Below are positions 63,401 to 64,000 of a stretch of DNA of 64,000 bases, one piece after another; position 1 is the first letter of the stretch, and each line of letters starts with the position of its first letter. The notes under the pieces are model-generated. The model was not told where the DNA came from. It did not search any database and saw nothing but the letters and a program-made list of their open reading frames with translations. Location of the stretch: contig JBAZMK010000004.1 of assembly GCA_041649755.1 (NCBI GenBank), positions 29,128 to 93,127 on the forward strand, given 5' to 3'. The position numbers and the translations under genes were made by a program. Source of the stretch: JAGVXH01 sp041649755. Lineage in GTDB: Archaea; Nanobdellota; Nanobdellia; Pacearchaeales; GW2011-AR1.

Positions 63401-64000
63401 ACTACTCTGTTGAACTTTACAATTCTCCTAACAATACTTTCTATTATAACAATATAACTTCCTTAAACGATTACGCCTTGTTGTTGGATTCTTCTTCAGA
63501 TAGCAATCTCTATTATAACAATATAACTTCCTTAAACGATTACGCTATTGCCTTAACGACTTCTTTAAGAAACGAGGTTAATTATAATAACTTTTCTGCG
63601 GTAGATTCTACTGCCGTCTTTTTTGAATCTTCAAGTAACACTCTTTTAGGAAATGGGATAACAGCTTCTACAAATCAATCAATAGTTCTTTCTACTTCTG
63701 CTAATAATAATATAACAGATACTTTGTTTAGTTCACCTGCAGTAGATATTTATTCTTATTCTTCTAGTCAGAATAATCTTTTATTGAATTGTACTTACGA
63801 TTCTGAATTGGTTGCTCCCGGAAGTAGTTTGGTTCGTAAATGGTATCTTGATGCGGTTGTGAATGACAGCTTAGGTTATTTAGAAAGTGCGAATGTGACT
63901 TCTTATAATTCTTCAGGGATTTTAGAAGAGACTAGTTTGACAAATTCTTCTGGAAGAGCTTTGCACGAATTGACTGAGTATATTAATAATGGGGGAACGA
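57481..64000 (+). CDS. Giant surface protein (over 2,170 aa; 3' end outside window)
   Basis: This frame is open from the ATG at 57481 to the window edge. Residues 1-45 are cytosolic and include SYGPYVYESYRDKDGVVRKR, resembling N-terminal parts of some transposases. A TM helix spans about 48-68. Then come VTGFSV and a long acidic Asn/Glu-rich stretch (98-285), an AEHLD domain (541-656) shared with the protein at 16605, Cys-rich tandem repeats (657-940), Ig-like copies (942-1040 and 1301-1517), GLUG repeats (1044-1297), a LamG domain (1566-1777; SISVWVKKD, WHHLVGTYNGSRLRFYIDG) and a right-handed beta-helix (1830-2107). It is a likely adhesin or cell-contact protein. Confidence 0.88.
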   Translation, partial: MSYKRVIEKKGKSYGPYVYESYRDKDGVVRKRYLGKVEDKSFPVKKLYPFFILVLVIVSFLLFASISYTTNLSYEKPFGNSVKSLTDFISKVTGFSVVEDEPESSSEETGEDTGEVVEDSGEEPEVTEEIVEESGVVEEVAEFFEENVEDSGEEPEVTEESSDEIIFEVNETEEIISETLDDGVDLNETLNETGEPLLNETISEELNEMSEGDSNETISEELNETEPFLDLNESVNETIPILNDTILNDTVSEVNESVFENETIEILSNETNQTLVNETIFEENLTSLNITTFGSQIVVNHPVRWIKKVTVNKTETENLSLEVPLSASNISVKTGEKAEESVEEFNEGEKETIITGEAVVKVSGKGIISRFIEWLKNLRLTGRAISEDELEDKIIEKEDKKEVNLTEFVQESVSESVDIALEYYTPAPLSMEMETPRGKRVVVYAYSELNYTDILAYSFLEGGMFPQDKKLKIYSYEKFPTDGVADLNESAREILEQNFTLGEEVEFSSYDINFDGYSDYVQWEVPSLSFQVYEIIYISTAEHLDENKSFVSDIYESVSQRDEVWSEVIPSGHFVRVVFEQRLEDYNDITIYARANGSSSIEVYAGGLNESIALFENITEEGWYRILLTNLTESEDTFYLRSNGSVEYDYIVDPSTCTGTATSCSSLGESDCGNQDGCSWLSSSCSGTATGCSTYETQSPCDSQAGCNWLSSSCSGTATGCSTYETQSPCDSQAGCNWLSSSCSGTPAACSTYENSNDCMDMPGCDWAYCIRAVICEGRDEWDCDSISSYQCDWNGSECVETVNCESQNYYACITYNGCMADMPYECHGTQTTSCSNLSQSSCDYYGCTWNPEECDGTATSCSTYNSDSNGCTSQDGCSFNPEECDGTATSCSTYNSDSNGCTSQDGCSFNPAECDGSATSCTSFYSEGECEAQLGCSWGDSNAPTYIWYEHNNTVKGQSTKFSLYVTDGTALNPGGYYIFSTNNTGVWANDSQVSFTATPSWANVTKTLNSTQDIVGYRWYLRDNAGNWRVTPVYLVPGYEISDCSSLQAVNNNLGGNYYLSGNIDCSATSGWNSGAGFLPIGNSTEGFTGYFDGNRYNITGLYIYRLYDDYTGLFGVISSAGVVKDVGLTMNVSGDDSVGGFVGLNSGVVLRSSSMGSVQGNDGDTIGGFVGRNEGNINDSYSQANVLGVNFAGGGFAGSTGLGTILNCYSTGTVSGTTYIGGFLGWLISGSVTNSFWDNQTSGLSSSAGGTGKTTAQMKDFDTFNDAGWDIAEVGSYDSEVWYINDGVDYPRLGEGSQEEQDTTAPTYSSAGHNSTLAGNSTLFSIDWNDETALNPSGQYIFSTNNTGSWVNDSAVNFTATPSSANVAKTLNSSVGISIGYRWYAKDDAGNWNATSIYSLTTTGGGAEDTTAPTYSSAGHNSTLAGNSTKFYALWNDDVALNSKGQYIFSTNNTGSWVNDSAVNFTSTPSWANVTKTLNSSVGISIGYRWYAKDDAGNWNATSIYSLITTEEGGSASSFLEFISPPTPEDDAVTSNTSIQVNVSISEGDLEEVKWNWNGTNYTIFNDSLVLFMNLDNRSSLGENNSFVRDLSNYGNNGSVSGATPVTGKYSGGYSFTRASSQYISMGSSTNNVDSNVYSISVWVKKDTAQTGDWQSIVARGQNGYLMTGRNTGSVTFGKQAASSSQLTSTGTPMANTNWHHLVGTYNGSRLRFYIDGVFDSYLDNTHTYDHTKDLRIGGDVTYGEYFGGTIDELMIFDRALSDSEVSQIYMSNLQKYNATQWYLYVNQSKNATSGLDEGIYTYYATAKDSSSNENKTETRSLTISSLSCGEVITESTTMTEDLFCTENNSVIIGSDNIVFDCAGHKINSTAYYAINSTGYDNVTIKNCNIFLEGGSDYGIYFSNTNESVIYNNTVTVHSSGSLGNRALWVVSSSDNNFSNNILASDYDTLYIGSLSDNNTFYYNNITSLNDYSVELYNSPNNTFYYNNITSLNDYALLLDSSSDSNLYYNNITSLNDYAIALTTSLRNEVNYNNFSAVDSTAVFFESSSNTLLGNGITASTNQSIVLSTSANNNITDTLFSSPAVDIYSYSSSQNNLLLNCTYDSELVAPGSSLVRKWYLDAVVNDSLGYLESANVTSYNSSGILEETSLTNSSGRALHELTEYINNGGT
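59521..59781 (+). repeat. 87-bp tandem repeats in the giant gene
   Basis: Two almost identical 87-bp units begin at 59521 and 59608, and a third, diverged, at 59695. Each encodes 29 residues with four Cys. The reading frame is kept, so they are coding repeats. Confidence 0.8.
60041..60290 (+). repeat. 90-bp tandem repeats in the giant gene
   Basis: 90-bp units start at 60041 and 60131 and are nearly identical; a third unit from 60221 is diverged. Each unit encodes 30 residues, with Cys spaced as in the 87-bp set. Confidence 0.8.
61392..62022 (+). repeat. 321-bp tandem duplication in the giant gene
   Basis: Two 321-bp units (107 codons; tattcttcagcaggtcac at 61411 and 61732) are highly alike; they encode Ig-like segments ending in DDAGNWNATSIYSL. 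A more diverged relative lies at about 60310-60600. Confidence 0.75.

Overview
This window is archaeal and comes from a small-genome DPANN lineage, most like Woesearchaeota or Pacearchaeota; the lineage is inferred, not proven. It encodes both subunits of the archaeal replicative polymerase PolD, an archaeal S13-S4-S11-rpoD-L18e-L13-S9 ribosomal/RNA polymerase operon, aEF1B, an archaeal LSm protein, archaeal FtsY, a TadC/FlaJ-type pilus platform and a cupin-type phosphoglucose isomerase. The DNA is AT-rich. Many genes have a TTTAAATA-like TATA box about 26 bp before the start codon, which fits leaderless mRNAs. Genes are packed, often overlapping by 1-17 bp, and no gene-free stretch exceeds about 175 bp.

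Layout. 1-4.0 kb: 3' end of the PolD small subunit and the complete large subunit. 4.1-6.2 kb: an unknown protein, a YbjQ-like protein and a TctA-like permease. 6.3-10.8 kb: the ribosomal/RNAP operon (minus strand) with a tRNA-Leu inside it. 10.8-22.2 kb: glycogen metabolism (GT3 synthase, GH57, GT4/5-like transferase, GT35 phosphorylase) mixed with a MinD-like ATPase, two DUF5752-like proteins and a frameshifted surface protein. 22.2-33.7 kb: a second MinD-like ATPase, glyS, three tRNAs, a frameshifted MscS gene, RNase Z, LSm, a thrombospondin-repeat protein, and a sugar block (cupin PGI, GH133 debranching enzyme, GHMP kinase). 33.5-34.6 kb: Zn-ribbon, aEF1B and HIT-like genes. 34.6-42.6 kb: a type IV pilin island with a prepilin peptidase and TadC-like protein, including three tiny genes of 40-48 codons. 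42.6-49.5 kb: VWA, DUF58 and MoxR genes and a 1,334-aa surface protein. 49.5-52.1 kb: ftsY, a GNAT acetyltransferase and a HepT/MntA module. 52.2-57.3 kb: a dockerin/beta-helix secreted protein followed by a radical SAM region. 57.5 kb to the end: a giant surface protein of more than 2,170 aa, truncated by the window edge.

The strongest candidate for a new system is at 53.2-57.3 kb. A 22-codon ORF (55524-55592) with a single C-terminal Cys sits at the predicted transcription start of a TATA box. Four bases after it begins a radical SAM-SPASM protein fused to a class I methyltransferase. This layout suggests a ribosomally made, post-translationally modified peptide. A nearly perfect 50-bp direct repeat containing a TATA box lies before this unit and again before the neighbouring operon (radical SAM, SPL-like radical SAM, DUF5680), so the two operons may be co-regulated or may have arisen by duplication.

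How the genes work together. The sugar genes form a nearly complete glycogen cycle: synthase, GH57 enzyme, phosphorylase, debranching enzyme and phosphoglucose isomerase. Much of the rest is cell-surface machinery: pilins, MoxR/VWA assembly factors and several large adhesin-like proteins sharing domains. Unusual RNA features include a tRNA-Leu whose folded anticodon is AAG (A34 is rare in archaea) and two tRNAs with non-canonical T-loops.
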